Origin: CAIWHR01 sp963734575
GTDB lineage: Bacteria; Pseudomonadota; Gammaproteobacteria; Burkholderiales; Casimicrobiaceae
Length of the DNA stretch: 64,000 bases
NCBI GenBank assembly: GCA_963734575.1
Contig: CAVTHT010000003.1
Location: 68,715-132,714 of the forward strand
Reading direction: 5' to 3'
Shown one piece after another: positions 1 to 9,045 of this stretch. Both the position numbers and the translations under genes were made by a program. Position 1 is the stretch's first letter; each line of letters opens with the position of its first letter. The notes beneath the pieces were generated by a model. That model saw only the letters and a list, made by a program, of their open reading frames with translations, had not been told where the DNA came from and made no database searches.

Positions 1-1127
1 CCGAGGTCCTCGGCCGATGGTTGGAGCAGCAGCGGCGTCGGCGTGTTGATCGGTGTCGGCACCGGCGCGGCAGCCCAGGCGGCGTCATGCGGCGCGTCAC
101 CTGCGTGGGCCGCCGGCGCGTGGGTATGCTCCATGCTGCCGTGCTTGAAGGTCACGGGCGGTTCGGCAAGGCTCGTGCGCGACGCCACGCGGTGTGACGG
201 CGGCCCGGTCAACGCCCACTCCTCGCCCGCATGGCGGCGCCGCCAGACGAAGCCGCCTACGCCGAGCGCAGCCAGCCCGCCGAGCGCCACACCGACGGGC
301 CAGGCGGACTCCCACCCCGGACTCGCGGCGGCATTCGCAGCAGTGTGCAGCGACGGCGAGGATGCCGCTGCGGCCGGCCTGACCGGTTGCTGCAGGCGCT
401 GCAGCTCGTCGCTGAGCTGCGCGATCTGCTGGCGCAACGTGGCGTTCTCTGCTTCGAGCACGGCGGGATCCGCTGCAGCGCTGTCGACGAACGTAACGAC
501 CGCGGGGGTTGCACCGATGGCGGCGGCATCGCCTGCGGGCACGGCGGCTGCCATCGAGGGCGAAGACGGCACGTCCGGTCGAATGCCTTTTACGTCCGTC
601 GGTGTGGGCGACACGGCAGGCGCGCCCGCTGCGCCGATCGTGCGCTGTGCCGGGACGACCGGGATCACGGTCACGGCGGGGTTGGCGAGCACCGTGCGCT
701 CGGGTGCACCGGCGAGGCCGACGAGCGGCATCCGGGGTCCGGCTTGCGCGACAGCGCGGACCTGTCGGCTACTGCCCGGCGGCTCGAGGAACAGCGTGTA
801 CAGGCGCGTGGCGCCATCGCAATGCGTCCGCACGAGGAGCCGCACGACGGGCTCGCGGATCGGGGCTGCCGTGGTGACGGTCACGCCGGCGGCGCCGGTG
901 CGGCGGTCCATGGCAACGTTGGCGGTCAGAATGTGCGGAAGCCCGTCACTTTGCGCCGGCCCCGCGACGCCGAGGCAGCGCTCGGTCACGGGCGCCGAGC
1001 CGTCGGAGCGCAGCGGCACGTAGAGCCGCAGCGGTTCCCCGAGGCGCGACAGCTGCCTTGCGTCGCCAAGCGTTTCGGCGCCTGCCGGTGCACCTACGAG
1101 CAGCGTCAGCAGGGCGAGCGCCACCAC
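1..1127 (-). CDS. FimV-like envelope protein, C-terminus beyond window edge
   Basis: The minus strand reads without a stop from about 1127 to the window edge. It opens with a hydrophobic signal segment (VALALLTLLVGAPAGAE) and continues with a FimV-type N-terminal domain: an LSRLGEPLRLYVPL stretch, then AAPIREPVVRLLVRTHCDG and a TRLYTLFLEPP end. A linker rich in Ala and Pro follows, then a short coiled-coil-like segment (ENATLRQQIAQLSDELQRLQQ) and one membrane span (WPVGVALGGLAALGVGGFVW) followed by Arg residues. This layout matches FimV/HubP-family proteins, which organise poles and type IV pili; here the assignment is only to family. No ATG is in frame, so a GTG at 1127 or 1124 is the probable start. 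The full FimV orthologue of this genome is more likely the gene at 39426. Confidence 0.6.
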   Translation of the reverse strand, partial: MVALALLTLLVGAPAGAETLGDARQLSRLGEPLRLYVPLRSDGSAPVTERCLGVAGPAQSDGLPHILTANVAMDRRTGAAGVTVTTAAPIREPVVRLLVRTHCDGATRLYTLFLEPPGSSRQVRAVAQAGPRMPLVGLAGAPERTVLANPAVTVIPVVPAQRTIGAAGAPAVSPTPTDVKGIRPDVPSSPSMAAAVPAGDAAAIGATPAVVTFVDSAAADPAVLEAENATLRQQIAQLSDELQRLQQPVRPAAAASSPSLHTAANAAASPGWESAWPVGVALGGLAALGVGGFVWRRRHAGEEWALTGPPSHRVASRTSLAEPPVTFKHGSMEHTHAPAAHAGDAPHDAAWAAAPVPTPINTPTPLLLQPSAEDL

Positions 1128-1272
1128 CGCACCCCACCCCGTGCGGCCATTGGACGCGCTGCAGGAAATGCGTCCGGGCTGGTCTCGACAGGAATGCATT
1201 GGCTCGATGGGCGATCGGCGCGCAATGAGCGCACGCCGCTTCAGCCGGAAATCAGCAAGAAATATGCCCCCA

Positions 1273-1299
1273 TTGCGAGCGGCTGCGCTGCGCTAGAAT
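1273..1299 (+). promoter_or_regulatory. Possible sigma-70 promoter for ABC permease pair
   Basis: TTGCGA at 1273-1278 and TAGAAT at 1294-1299 lie about 50 bases before the first permease start. The spacer is 15 bases, shorter than the usual 17, so this is weak. Confidence 0.3.
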
Positions 1300-1349
1300 C
1301 AACGGTTCCCCTCCGCTCCCAGCGGCGCCATTCACGCGCCGCGCCCCGC

Positions 1350-2507
1350 GTGTTCGTCACCCTCCTCATCCTGCGCAATGCCTTTCGCCATAAATTGCGC
1401 ACGGCACTGACGGTGCTCGGCATCATCGTCGCGATCACCGCGTTCGGAATGCTGCGCACGATCGTCGATGCCTGGTACGCCGGCGCGAACGCAAGTTCCA
1501 GCGCGCGGCTCGTGACGCGCAATGCCGTCTCGCTCGTGTTCCCGTTGCCGCTCACCTACGCGGCGAAGATACGGCAGGTGCCGGGGGTCGGCGGCGTGAG
1601 CTGGGCCAACTGGTTCGGCGGCGTGTATGTCCGCGAATCCAACTTCTTCGCGCAGTTCGCGATCGATGCGCCGACTTACCTGGCGCTGTACCCGGAGATG
1701 GTGCTCACGCCGGAGGAGCGCAAGGCTTTTTTCACCGATCGGCAGGGAGCCATCGCCGGACGCAAGCTCGCCGACCGGTTCGGCTGGAAAGTCGGCGACC
1801 AGATTCCGCTGAAGGGCACGATCTTCCCGGGGACATGGACCTTCAATCTGCGCGGCATCTACGACGCGGCGGACCGTTCGTCCGACCAGTCGACGATGTT
1901 CTTCCACTGGGCGTACCTCAACGAATCGGTACGCAAGCTGTACCCGCGCCGCGCCGACCAGACCGGCGTGATCGTCGTGGGACTGCAGGATCCTGCGCGC
2001 GCCGCCGAGGTGTCTGCGGCCATCGACGAGACGTTCCGCAACTCGCTGGCCGAGACGCTCACCGAAACGGAGAAGGCGTTCCAGCTGGGCTTCATCGCGA
2101 TGACGGAGGCGATCCTGCTCGCGATCCAGGCGGTCTCGTTCGTCGTGATCATCATCATCATGGCGGTGATGGCGAACACGATGGCGATGACCGCACGCGA
2201 GCGCGGTCCGGAATACGCGACGCTCAAGGCGCTCGGCTTCGGCAACGGTTTCGTGGCCGGGCTCATCTTCGCGGAATCGCTGGGGATCGCGCTCGTCGGC
2301 GCGGTGCTGGGCGTGCTGGTGACGTATCCACTGGCCGCGGCGTTCGCCGACGCCATGGGCAGCCTGTTCCCGGTGTTCTTCGTCAGCCCGCGCACGGTCG
2401 CGATGCAGCTTGCCGCCGGCGCGGTGGTGGGCGCCGTGGCCGCGCTGATCCCGGCGTGGCGGACCGCGCGCATACGCATCGTGGACGGCCTCAGGATGAT
2501 CGCGTGA
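1350..2507 (+). CDS. ABC transporter permease, MacB/FtsX type (first of pair)
   Basis: A 385-residue inner-membrane permease. One N-terminal membrane span (RTALTVLGIIVAITAFGML) is followed by a periplasmic MacB-type core domain of about 240 residues and a C-terminal FtsX domain with three spans; the first of these carries an unusual Ile run in SFVVIIIIMAVMANTMAM. The GTG at 1350 is chosen because it precedes the conserved FVTLLILRNAFRHKLRT opening; the frame stays open further upstream but that part looks non-coding. A second permease of the same family starts 55 bases downstream, so the two probably form one transporter. Such permeases normally need an ATPase of the LolD/MacB type, and none is next to them. 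Substrate cannot be deduced; lipoprotein, peptide or antibiotic export are all known for the family. Confidence 0.85.
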   Translation: MFVTLLILRNAFRHKLRTALTVLGIIVAITAFGMLRTIVDAWYAGANASSSARLVTRNAVSLVFPLPLTYAAKIRQVPGVGGVSWANWFGGVYVRESNFFAQFAIDAPTYLALYPEMVLTPEERKAFFTDRQGAIAGRKLADRFGWKVGDQIPLKGTIFPGTWTFNLRGIYDAADRSSDQSTMFFHWAYLNESVRKLYPRRADQTGVIVVGLQDPARAAEVSAAIDETFRNSLAETLTETEKAFQLGFIAMTEAILLAIQAVSFVVIIIIMAVMANTMAMTARERGPEYATLKALGFGNGFVAGLIFAESLGIALVGAVLGVLVTYPLAAAFADAMGSLFPVFFVSPRTVAMQLAAGAVVGAVAALIPAWRTARIRIVDGLRMIA

Positions 2508-2562
2508 ACGCGCCACCCGTCCTCTCGCGCGATACGGTCGCCGGCGATTCGGTGGCGACGCC

Positions 2563-3729
2563 GTGAAGATTCCGTTCTCGTACATCGCGCGCAATCTCGT
2601 GACGCGGCGGCTCACGACGGCCCTCACGGCCGGCGGCATGGCGCTCGTCGTGTACGTGTTCACGACCGTGCTCATGCTCGCGGCCGGGCTGCAGCAGACG
2701 CTCGTGGCGACCGGTCTCGACGACAACGTGGTCGTGATCCGCCGTGGCGCGCAGACCGAGGTGCAGAGCGGGATCGACCGGGCGCAGGCAGGCGCCGTCG
2801 AAAGCCTGCCCGATATCGCCGTCGGCGAGGACGGGCACAGGCTCGTGTCGAAAGAAACCGTCGTCCTCATCAACCTGCCGAAGCGCGACAGCGGCAAGCC
2901 ATCGAACGTGCTCATCCGCGGCGTCACGCCCGCAGGACTCGCGCTCCGTCCGCAGGTGCATCTCGTGCAGGGGCGGATGCCGCGCCCCGGCACGGCCGAG
3001 ATCATCACCGGACAGGCGATCGCGTCGGGTTTCCGGGGCGCCGGGATGGGGGAGACGATGCGCTTCGGCTCGCGCGACTGGACCGTGGTCGGCGTCTTCG
3101 ATGCGGGTCGCACCGGCTTCGATTCCGAGATCTGGGGCGATGCCGAGCAGATGATGCAATCCTTCCGCCGGAGCGCGTTCTCCTCGATGATCTTCCGCCT
3201 CGCCGATACCGACCGCTTCGTCGCCGTGAAGGAAGCCATCGAGAGCGATCCGCGCCTCACGCTGGAAGCGCGGCGCGAGCGCGACTTCTACGCCGCGCAA
3301 TCGGAGGCGCTGGCGAAATTCATCAGCTATCTCGGGACGAGCATCTCGGTCATCTTCTCCATCGGCGCAATCATCGGCGCGATGATCACGATGTACGCGA
3401 GCGTGGCCTCGCGCACCGGCGAGATCGGCACCCTGCGGGCGCTGGGCTTCCCGCGCCGCTCGATCCTGACGGCGTTCCTGCTGGAGTCGCTGCTCCTCGG
3501 TCTCGTCGGCGGCGTCGTCGGACTGATCGGGGCGACGTTCATGCAGGCGATCACGATCTCGACCATGAACTTTCAGACCTTCGCGGAACTGGCGTTCAGC
3601 TTCACGCTGACGCCCGGCATCGTGGCCGCGGGCCTTGGCTTCGCGCTCGGCATGGGGTTCCTCGGGGGCTTCCTGCCCGCGGCGCGCGCTGCGCGCATGA
3701 AGATCGTGGACGCTTTGCGTGCCGCGTGA
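2563..3729 (+). CDS. ABC transporter permease, MacB/FtsX type (second of pair)
   Basis: A 388-residue inner-membrane protein with the same design as the preceding gene: N-terminal span (RLTTALTAGGMALVVYVFTT), a periplasmic MacB-type core domain, then a C-terminal FtsX domain whose spans include SISVIFSIGAIIGAMITMYA and LLESLLLGLVGGVVGLIGAT. GTG at 2563 is the start directly before the conserved KIPFSYIARNLVTRR segment. It follows the first permease by 55 bases and overlaps the region of the next gene, so co-transcription is likely. The pair probably forms a heterodimeric membrane domain. No Walker A or signature-motif protein lies within this cluster, so the ATPase must be encoded elsewhere. 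Confidence 0.85.
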   Translation: MKIPFSYIARNLVTRRLTTALTAGGMALVVYVFTTVLMLAAGLQQTLVATGLDDNVVVIRRGAQTEVQSGIDRAQAGAVESLPDIAVGEDGHRLVSKETVVLINLPKRDSGKPSNVLIRGVTPAGLALRPQVHLVQGRMPRPGTAEIITGQAIASGFRGAGMGETMRFGSRDWTVVGVFDAGRTGFDSEIWGDAEQMMQSFRRSAFSSMIFRLADTDRFVAVKEAIESDPRLTLEARRERDFYAAQSEALAKFISYLGTSISVIFSIGAIIGAMITMYASVASRTGEIGTLRALGFPRRSILTAFLLESLLLGLVGGVVGLIGATFMQAITISTMNFQTFAELAFSFTLTPGIVAAGLGFALGMGFLGGFLPAARAARMKIVDALRAA

Positions 3730-3754
3730 AGAGGGCGTCGCCTTGCCCGCGATC

Positions 3755-4695
3755 ATGAACGCGGCGCTCGAGCCGCGCGGTACCGTCACGCTGTTCCTGG
3801 CGGCGACACTGATCTGGGGTTCGACGTGGCTCGTGATCACGTACCAGCTCGGCAGCGTCGCGCCCGAGGCGTCGGTCGCGTACCGCTTCGCGCTCGCCGC
3901 CCTGCTGCTGGGCGGATGGTGCGTTGCGACGGGACGCTCGCTGCGGTTCCCATCACGGGTGCACGCGCTGCTCGCCGCGCAGGGACTGCTCCTGTTCGGC
4001 GTCAACTACGTCGCCATCTACAAGGCCGAGCAGTACATCGCGTCCGGCCTCGTCGCGGTGCTTTTCTCGACCATCGTATTCATGAGCCTCGTGGGTACGC
4101 GCCTCGCCTTCGGCACGCCGATCACCGCGGCGCGCGCTGCTCGGCGCGACGCTCGGCGTCGGCGGCGTGGCGTTGCTGCTCCTGCCGGGCAGTGCGGTGA
4201 GCGCGGGGGAGAACGTCGCGCTCGGCGTCGCGTTCGGCCTGGGCGGCACGCTGCTCGCCACGGGCGGCAATCTCGTCTCGATGCGCATGCACCGCGCGCA
4301 CCTGCCGATCCTCGAAACAACGGCTGTCGGGCATGGCCTACGGTGCGGCGTTCGCCGGGATCGCGGCGTGGCTCGCGCACGTGCCGTTCACGTTCGACGG
4401 GACCGTCCGCTACATCGCTTCGCTCGCATACCTTGCCATCGTCGGCAGCATCGTGGCGTTCGCGGCCTATCTCACGCTGCTGCAGCGCGTCGGCGCCGGA
4501 CGCGCCTCGTACGTGGGCGTAGCCACGCCCGTGATCGCGATGCTGCTGTCGAGCATCGTGGAAGGGTATCGCTGGACGTGGCCCGGCATCGGCGGCGTGG
4601 CCCTCGCCGTTGCGGGCAATGTGCTCGTGCTGCGCGGCAGGAGCAACGGCGAGCGCGATCGCGGAAACTGCAAAACCGCCGCCGCGCCGCGGTAA
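3755..4695 (+). CDS. DMT/EamA family transporter (two frameshifts)
   Basis: Ten-span drug/metabolite transporter of the EamA (RhaT-like) group, inner membrane. The N-terminal half reads LFLAATLIWGSTWLVITYQL through SGLVAVLFSTIVFMSLVG; the second half reads LGVGGVALLLLPGSAV, then MAYGAAFAGIAAWLAHVPF and ends with GIGGVALAVAGNVLVLRG. These pieces lie in three successive frames. Single extra bases near 4136 and 4332 explain both shifts, and removing them restores about 313 residues of continuous family sequence. ATG 3755 is preferred; a GTG at 3719 in the same frame would overlap the upstream permease. The substrate is unknown. The breaks fit the pattern of single-base insertions seen across the window. 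Confidence 0.75.
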
Positions 4696-4719
4696 GGGTG
4701 CCGTGGCCCCGCAGCGAGG

Positions 4720-5580
4720 CTAGTCCTCGCCTTCCTTCCTGATGACGTCGACGTTGTCGATGAGGCGCGTATTGCCGAGCTGCGCGGCACCGAGCACGAT
4801 CAGCAGGTTGGGGTGATCGTAGCCCTTCGGGGTGCGGGATGCGCAGCCCGAGCCCGTGCCGGACGGCGACGTAATCGACCTTCCAGCCGTTGTGCGCGAG
4901 CTCCGAACGCCCGGACGCTTCCAGATTCGCGTAGTCGGTACGCCCGGCGGCGATCTGCGTCGGCGATGCCGCGCAGCGTGCGGTACAGGCGCGGCGCCTC
5001 CGCGCGCTCCGTCGCGGTCAGGTAGTTGTTGCGCGACGAGAGCGCGAGCCCGTCGTCCGCGCGCACCGTCTCGACCGGCACGATGTGGATCGGCAGGTTG
5101 AACTGCTGCACCATGCCGCGCACGATCTTGAGCTGCTGGCGGTCCTTCTTGCCGAACACCGCGATGTCGGGCTGCACCAGATTGAAGAGCTTCAGGACGA
5201 CCGTGCACACGCCATGGAAGAAGCCCGGCCGGAACGCGCCCTCGAGCTCGTCGGCGAGCGGCGGCGGCTGTACGCGGTAGACCTGCGGGGTCGGATACAT
5301 CTCCTGCTCGCGCGGGGCGAAGAGAACGTCCACGCCGAGGCGCGTCGAGTCCTTCGACGTCGGCTTCGAACGTGCGCGGATAGCGGTCGAAATCCTCGTT
5401 GGGCCCGAACTGCAGGCGGTTGACGAAGATGCTCGCCACCACCATGTCGCCGTGGCGGCGCGCGATGTCCATCAGCGTGAGATGCCCGGCGTGCAGGTTG
5501 CCCATGGTGGGCACGAACGCCACCCGCTCTGCGGCGCTCACGCGCTCCGACAGCTCTGCCGCCGTCCTGACGATTTCCAT
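4720..5580 (-). CDS. panC: Pantothenate synthetase PanC (three frameshifts)
   Basis: Condenses pantoate and beta-alanine with ATP to pantothenate, the CoA precursor. The N-terminus shows the nucleotidyltransferase HIGH-type motif in VAFVPTMGNLHAGHLTLM, then ASIFVNRLQFGPNEDFDRYPR. The middle carries the conserved FFHGVCTVVLKLFNLVQPD, AVFGKKDRQQL and SSRNNYLT segments, and the end reads NLLIVLGAAQLGNTRLIDN. Extra single bases near 5340, 4955 and 4822 split the gene into four frames; correcting them gives a normal length of about 280 residues. It is the last gene of a minus-strand run pcnB-folK-kinase-panC. Because the enzyme is normally essential in prototrophs and each break is a one-base insertion, sequencing error is the more likely explanation than gene loss. 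Confidence 0.85.
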   Translation of the reverse strand: MEIVRTAAELSERVSAAERVAFVPTMGNLHAGHLTLMDIARRHGDMVVASIFVNRLQFGPNEDFDRYPRTFEADVEGLDAPRRGRSLRPARAGDVSDPAGLPRTAAAARRRARGRVPAGLLPWRVHGRPEALQSGAARHRGVRQEGPPAAQDRARHGAAVQPADPHRAGRDGARGRRARALVAQQLPDRDGARGGAAPVPHAARHRRRRSPPGVPTTRIWKRPGVRSSRTTAGRSITSPSGTGSGCASRTPKGYDHPNLLIVLGAAQLGNTRLIDNVDVIRKEGED

Positions 5581-5606
5581 GGTGGTCCCGATGGAGCGCT
5601 GGCGGC

Positions 5607-6252
5607 TCAGACGCCGCCGAGGTTGAAGAACTCGCGCCGGCTGCGCATCGAGGCGATCCGCGCGAGCAGCAGGTCGAGATGTTCCGCATTGTCCACGAAG
5701 TTGAGCCGCTCGCTGTTCACGATGAGCAGCGGCGCTTCGTCGTAGCTGTAGAACAGCCGGCTGTAGGCGTCGGCGAGACGAGCGAGATACTGCTCGGGGA
5801 TCGGCGCGCTCGTAGTCGACGCCGCGGCGCAGCACGCGCTCGACCAGCACGTCGACCGGCGCCTGCAGGTAGACCACGAGGTCGGGCGTCGGCGTCTGCG
5901 GCTTGAGGTGCGCGTACATCTTGTCGTAGAGCTGGTATTCGGCATCCGACAGGTTGAGCCGGGCGAAGAGCGGATCCTTCGCGAACAGGAAGTCCGACAC
6001 CGTCGCGCGCCGGAACATGTCGAACTGTCCGACGCCGCGCAGCTGGTCGACGCGCTGGAACAGGAAAGTGAGCTGAGTCGGCAGCGCGAACCGCTCCATG
6101 TCCTCGTAGAAGCGGGCGAGGAACGGATTGTCCTGGGGACGCTCGAGCAGCGCTTCGCCATGCAGGCGCGTGGCGAGCTGCCGCGCAAGGCTCGTCTTGC
6201 CGACGCCGATGGGTCCTTCAACGACGATGTAGCGGCACTTCTCGAGATCCAT
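5607..6252 (-). CDS. Deoxynucleoside kinase-family protein (one frameshift)
   Basis: A deoxyadenosine/deoxyguanosine kinase-type P-loop enzyme of nucleoside salvage. It starts MDLEKCRYIVVEGPIGVGKT, where GPIGVGKTS is the Walker A loop, and continues with LLERPQDNPFLARFYEDMER and a QLTFLFQRVDQLRG segment typical of the family. A lid-like region (LVERVLRRGVDYER) precedes the break. An extra base near 5803 shifts the frame; after correction it ends IPEQYLARLADAYSRLFYSY through REFFNLGGV, about 214 residues. The start lies within the 3' end of folK, so the two are translationally coupled, and panC follows after 26 bases. In related genomes this gene is often found between folK and panB/panC. Confidence 0.8.
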
Positions 6253-6818
6253 CGTTGCGGAGTTTCAGCGTGGTCCGGCCGGCAGGCGCGACGACGCGCT
6301 GGGCGCGCGTGCGGCGAAGGTACTTGCGTGCGCCGCCCGAGTCCGGGAATGGCCACCGCCGGAGCGACCTCGAGCAGCGGCTTCAGGACGAACGCACGCT
6401 GATGCAATCGCGGGTGCGGGAGTTGCAGCGTGCGACTGCTGCGACGACGCGCGCCGTATAGTAGCAAATCGAGGTCGATCGACCGCGGCGCGTTCGGTGC
6501 GCTGCGGCGCCGCCGCTGCGCGCGCTCGATGTGCTGCAGGCCGCGCAGGAGCTCGTCGGGTGCAAGGGTGGTCGCGAGCTCGGCGACGGCATTGAAGTAG
6601 TCCGGCTGGCGCGCGGCAACGCCGTGCGGCGCGGTGCGATACAGCGAGGACCGCGCAACCACGCGCGGGTGCCGGGCAGGCGCGCCAGCGCCGCGAATGC
6701 ACGCGCGATCTGGCGCGCGCGGATCCGCAAGGTTGCTGCCGATGCCGATGAATGCGCGGCACGGCCGGGGCGGACGTGGCTGCGCGATGCCTGCGTCAGG
6801 CGTCGCTCGGCGGGGCAT
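6218..6818 (-). CDS. folK: Dihydropteroate-pathway kinase FolK (three frame disruptions)
   Basis: Transfers pyrophosphate from ATP to 6-hydroxymethyl-7,8-dihydropterin in folate synthesis. The family opening FIGIGSNLADP, the SSLYRTAPHG segment, the pterin/ATP site region APNAPRSIDLDLLLYG and the LPHPRLHQRAFVLKPLLEVAP block are all present. The pieces between FIGIGSNLADPRA and VVARSSLY lie in a second frame (QIARAFAALARLPGTR), so there is one insertion near 6720 and a compensating change near 6670. A further extra base near 6330 puts the tail (ARKYLRRTRAQRVV) in frame with a stop overlapping the next kinase. ATG 6818 lies just inside the pcnB 3' end and is the only plausible start in frame. 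Boundaries are therefore less certain than identity. Confidence 0.75.
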
Positions 6819-8193
6819 CGACGCCGCTCTCGGGCGCTGCGCCCGCATCGCCGGCTTCCGCCGCTTCTCCTTCGCGCTGCTTGCGCCCGCGACCGCGCGA
6901 GCGGCGCTTGCGGCGTGGCGCTTCGTCGGGCTTCAACATCGCCTCGCGCTCGGCGGGCCCGGCGTTCGCGAACCGGTCCCACCATGTCGCGAGGTCGGCG
7001 AGCGGACCCTGCAATTCGCCGCTCTGGCAGCGCAGGTCGAGGAAGTCCCAGGCCGCGCGATACCGCGGATGCTCGAGCAGGCGGAAGGGACGTTGTCCGG
7101 CGCGCTGCTCGAAGCGCGGCTGCAACGCCCAGATCTCCTTGATGGTGGCTTCGAAGCGACGCGGGATCGCGAGCTGCTTCGCCTGACGCTCGAGCACCTC
7201 GTCCATGGCGTCGAAGAGCGCCGGCATCGGCCGTTCGCCGCGCGTCTTCGCCGCGGTCCATGTCGCGATCACTTCATGCCACAGCAACGTGGCGAACATG
7301 AAGGCGGGCGACACCGGCCGGTCCTCGCGCACCCGCGCGTCGGTGTTGGCGAGCGCGAGCTCGATGAAGCGCTGGCCGAGCGGTTGCTCGAGGATGACGT
7401 CGAGCAGCGGCAGCAGCCCATGGGAGAGCCCGTGCGCGCGCAGGCTCTTCACCGTCTCGACCGCATGGCCCGAGAGCAGCAGCTTCTGCATCTCGTCGAA
7501 GAGCCGCGCCGGCGGCACGTTCTGCACGAGGGACGCGAGCCGCGTGATCGGGGCCGCGGTCTTCGGCTCGATGGCGACGCCGAGCTTCGCCGCGAGGCGC
7601 ACGGCGCGCAGCATGCGCACCGGATCCTCGCGGAAGCGCGTGGTCGGCGCACCGATCAGGCGCAGGCGCCGCTTGCGGATGTCGGCCACGCCACCGACGA
7701 AGTCCCACACTTCTTCGGTTGCCGGGTCGAAGTACAGCGCGTTGATGGTGAAGTCGCGCCGCGCCGCATCCTCGGCATGACTGCCGTAGACGTTGTCCGA
7801 AAGGAGCCGGCCGTGCTCGTCCGTCGCGTCGTCCCCGGTCTGCGCCGCGCGGAACGTCGACACTTCCAGCGTTTCGCCGCCGACGTGCACGTGCACGAGC
7901 CGGAAGCGCCGGCCGATCAGGAAGGCGCGCCGGAACAGCGGCTTCACCTGCTCCGGATGGGCGTCCGTGGCGATGTCGAAATCCTTGGGCTCGATGCCGA
8001 GCAGCAGATCGCGCACGGCTCCGCCGACCACGTACGCCTTGAAACCCGCCTCCTGGAGCCGCGCGGTGACCTGCTGGGCGCCCGGCGACAGGTGGTCGCG
8101 CCGGATCGGATGGTCGTCGGGTCCATAAGCCCGGGGGCGTGCGGTGCGGGTGCCACCTCCAGGAAGGAGGCGCGCGAGCAGGCGGCGAATCAT
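6796..8193 (-). CDS. pcnB: Poly(A) polymerase I PcnB
   Basis: Adds 3' poly(A) tails to RNA, promoting decay. The 465-residue protein has the class II nucleotidyltransferase head: AYVVGGAVRDLLLGIEPKDF with the catalytic DFDIATDA, then RRDFTINALYFD, RFREDPVRMLRAVR and a long helical C-terminus ending in a basic tail rich in Arg and Lys (RRKRRSRGRGRKQR), typical of PcnB and not of CCA-adding enzymes. ATG 8193 is preferred; the frame is open upstream but lacks family features there. folK starts inside its last codons, so this is the head of the pcnB-folK-kinase-panC unit. The gene shows no frame breaks although its neighbours do. Confidence 0.92.
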   Translation of the reverse strand: MIRRLLARLLPGGGTRTARPRAYGPDDHPIRRDHLSPGAQQVTARLQEAGFKAYVVGGAVRDLLLGIEPKDFDIATDAHPEQVKPLFRRAFLIGRRFRLVHVHVGGETLEVSTFRAAQTGDDATDEHGRLLSDNVYGSHAEDAARRDFTINALYFDPATEEVWDFVGGVADIRKRRLRLIGAPTTRFREDPVRMLRAVRLAAKLGVAIEPKTAAPITRLASLVQNVPPARLFDEMQKLLLSGHAVETVKSLRAHGLSHGLLPLLDVILEQPLGQRFIELALANTDARVREDRPVSPAFMFATLLWHEVIATWTAAKTRGERPMPALFDAMDEVLERQAKQLAIPRRFEATIKEIWALQPRFEQRAGQRPFRLLEHPRYRAAWDFLDLRCQSGELQGPLADLATWWDRFANAGPAEREAMLKPDEAPRRKRRSRGRGRKQREGEAAEAGDAGAAPESGVDAPPSDA

Positions 8194-8323
8194 CGAATCA
8201 GAAGGGGAGGGGGACTGCGGTGCGCGTGCGGGAGCGCGGTTCGCTGGCGGGTTCGACCAGCGCGGCGCGTGCCGGCAGACCGCGATCGTGCAGGGCAAGG
8301 CGGCGTCATCGCGTGGCCGGCGA

Positions 8324-8944
8324 TCATAGCACGGGCCCCCCGGCATCCACGGCGCGCCACTCGCCAGGCGCGAGGCCTGTGAGCGTGTACGCCCCGACCC
8401 GATGCCGCACCAGGCGCAGCGTGGGCAGGCCAATGGCTGCGGTCATCCGCCGCACCTGCCGATTGCGTCCTTCGTCGAGGGCGATCTCCAGCCATGCCGT
8501 CGGGATGAGGCGCCGCGCCCGGATCGGCGGGTCGCGCGGCCACAGTCCCGCCGGCTCGGCAATGACACGAACGCGCGCAGGGAGCGTGGCTCCGTCCTTG
8601 AGCTGCAATCCGTCGCGCAATGCGCGCAGACCGCGTTCGACCGGCGTGCCTTCGACCTGCACCCAGTAAGTCTTGCGCCATTTGTGCCGCGGCTGAGTAA
8701 TGCGCGCCTGGAGCTTTCCATCCGCGGTGAGCAGCAGCAGGCCTTCGCTGTCCGCGTCGAGCCGCCCCGCAGGGTAGACCCCGGGTACCGCAATGTAGTC
8801 GGCGAGCGTCTTTCGCCCCGCGCTCGGCGAGAACTGGCAGAGCACGCCGTACGGTTTGTTGAACAGGAGCAGCGCGGCCGGGCCGCGCGCGGGAGGGGGG
8901 CCGACGTGACCCCGCGCCGCACGCGGCGTCGTGGCGATCTTCAA
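8324..8944 (-). CDS. rluE: 23S rRNA pseudouridine synthase, RluE type
   Basis: A 206-residue RsuA-family enzyme that converts a uridine of 23S rRNA to pseudouridine (position 2457 in E. coli for RluE). The sequence shows LLLFNKPYGVLCQFSPSAGR, then the catalytic block VYPAGRLDADSEGLLLLTAD with Asp in GRLDADS, the KTYWVQVEG strand and the late motif LDEGRNRQVRRMTAAIGLPT. There is no N-terminal S4 domain, which fits RluE and not RluB or RluF. It lies 130 bases upstream of pcnB on the same strand, and divergently from icd. Confidence 0.88.
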   Translation of the reverse strand: MKIATTPRAARGHVGPPPARGPAALLLFNKPYGVLCQFSPSAGRKTLADYIAVPGVYPAGRLDADSEGLLLLTADGKLQARITQPRHKWRKTYWVQVEGTPVERGLRALRDGLQLKDGATLPARVRVIAEPAGLWPRDPPIRARRLIPTAWLEIALDEGRNRQVRRMTAAIGLPTLRLVRHRVGAYTLTGLAPGEWRAVDAGGPVL

Positions 8945-9045
8945 CGGAAAAAGGGATAATTAGCGGTTGTTCACTTCCGCAATCGTCGCTGCCCTGGCGC
9001 TCGGCCGGACCAGCATCGACGCGCCAGCAGTTTCGAGGAGATTCC

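Noticed and set aside
43..1023. Long plus-strand frame at the left edge
   Set aside because: The minus strand reads as a coherent FimV-like protein with signal and membrane span; the plus frame has no features.
4720..6252. Single fused kinase-panC protein of 510 residues
   Set aside because: The junction is an artefact of frame breaks in both genes; corrected frames give two separate genes with a 26-base gap.
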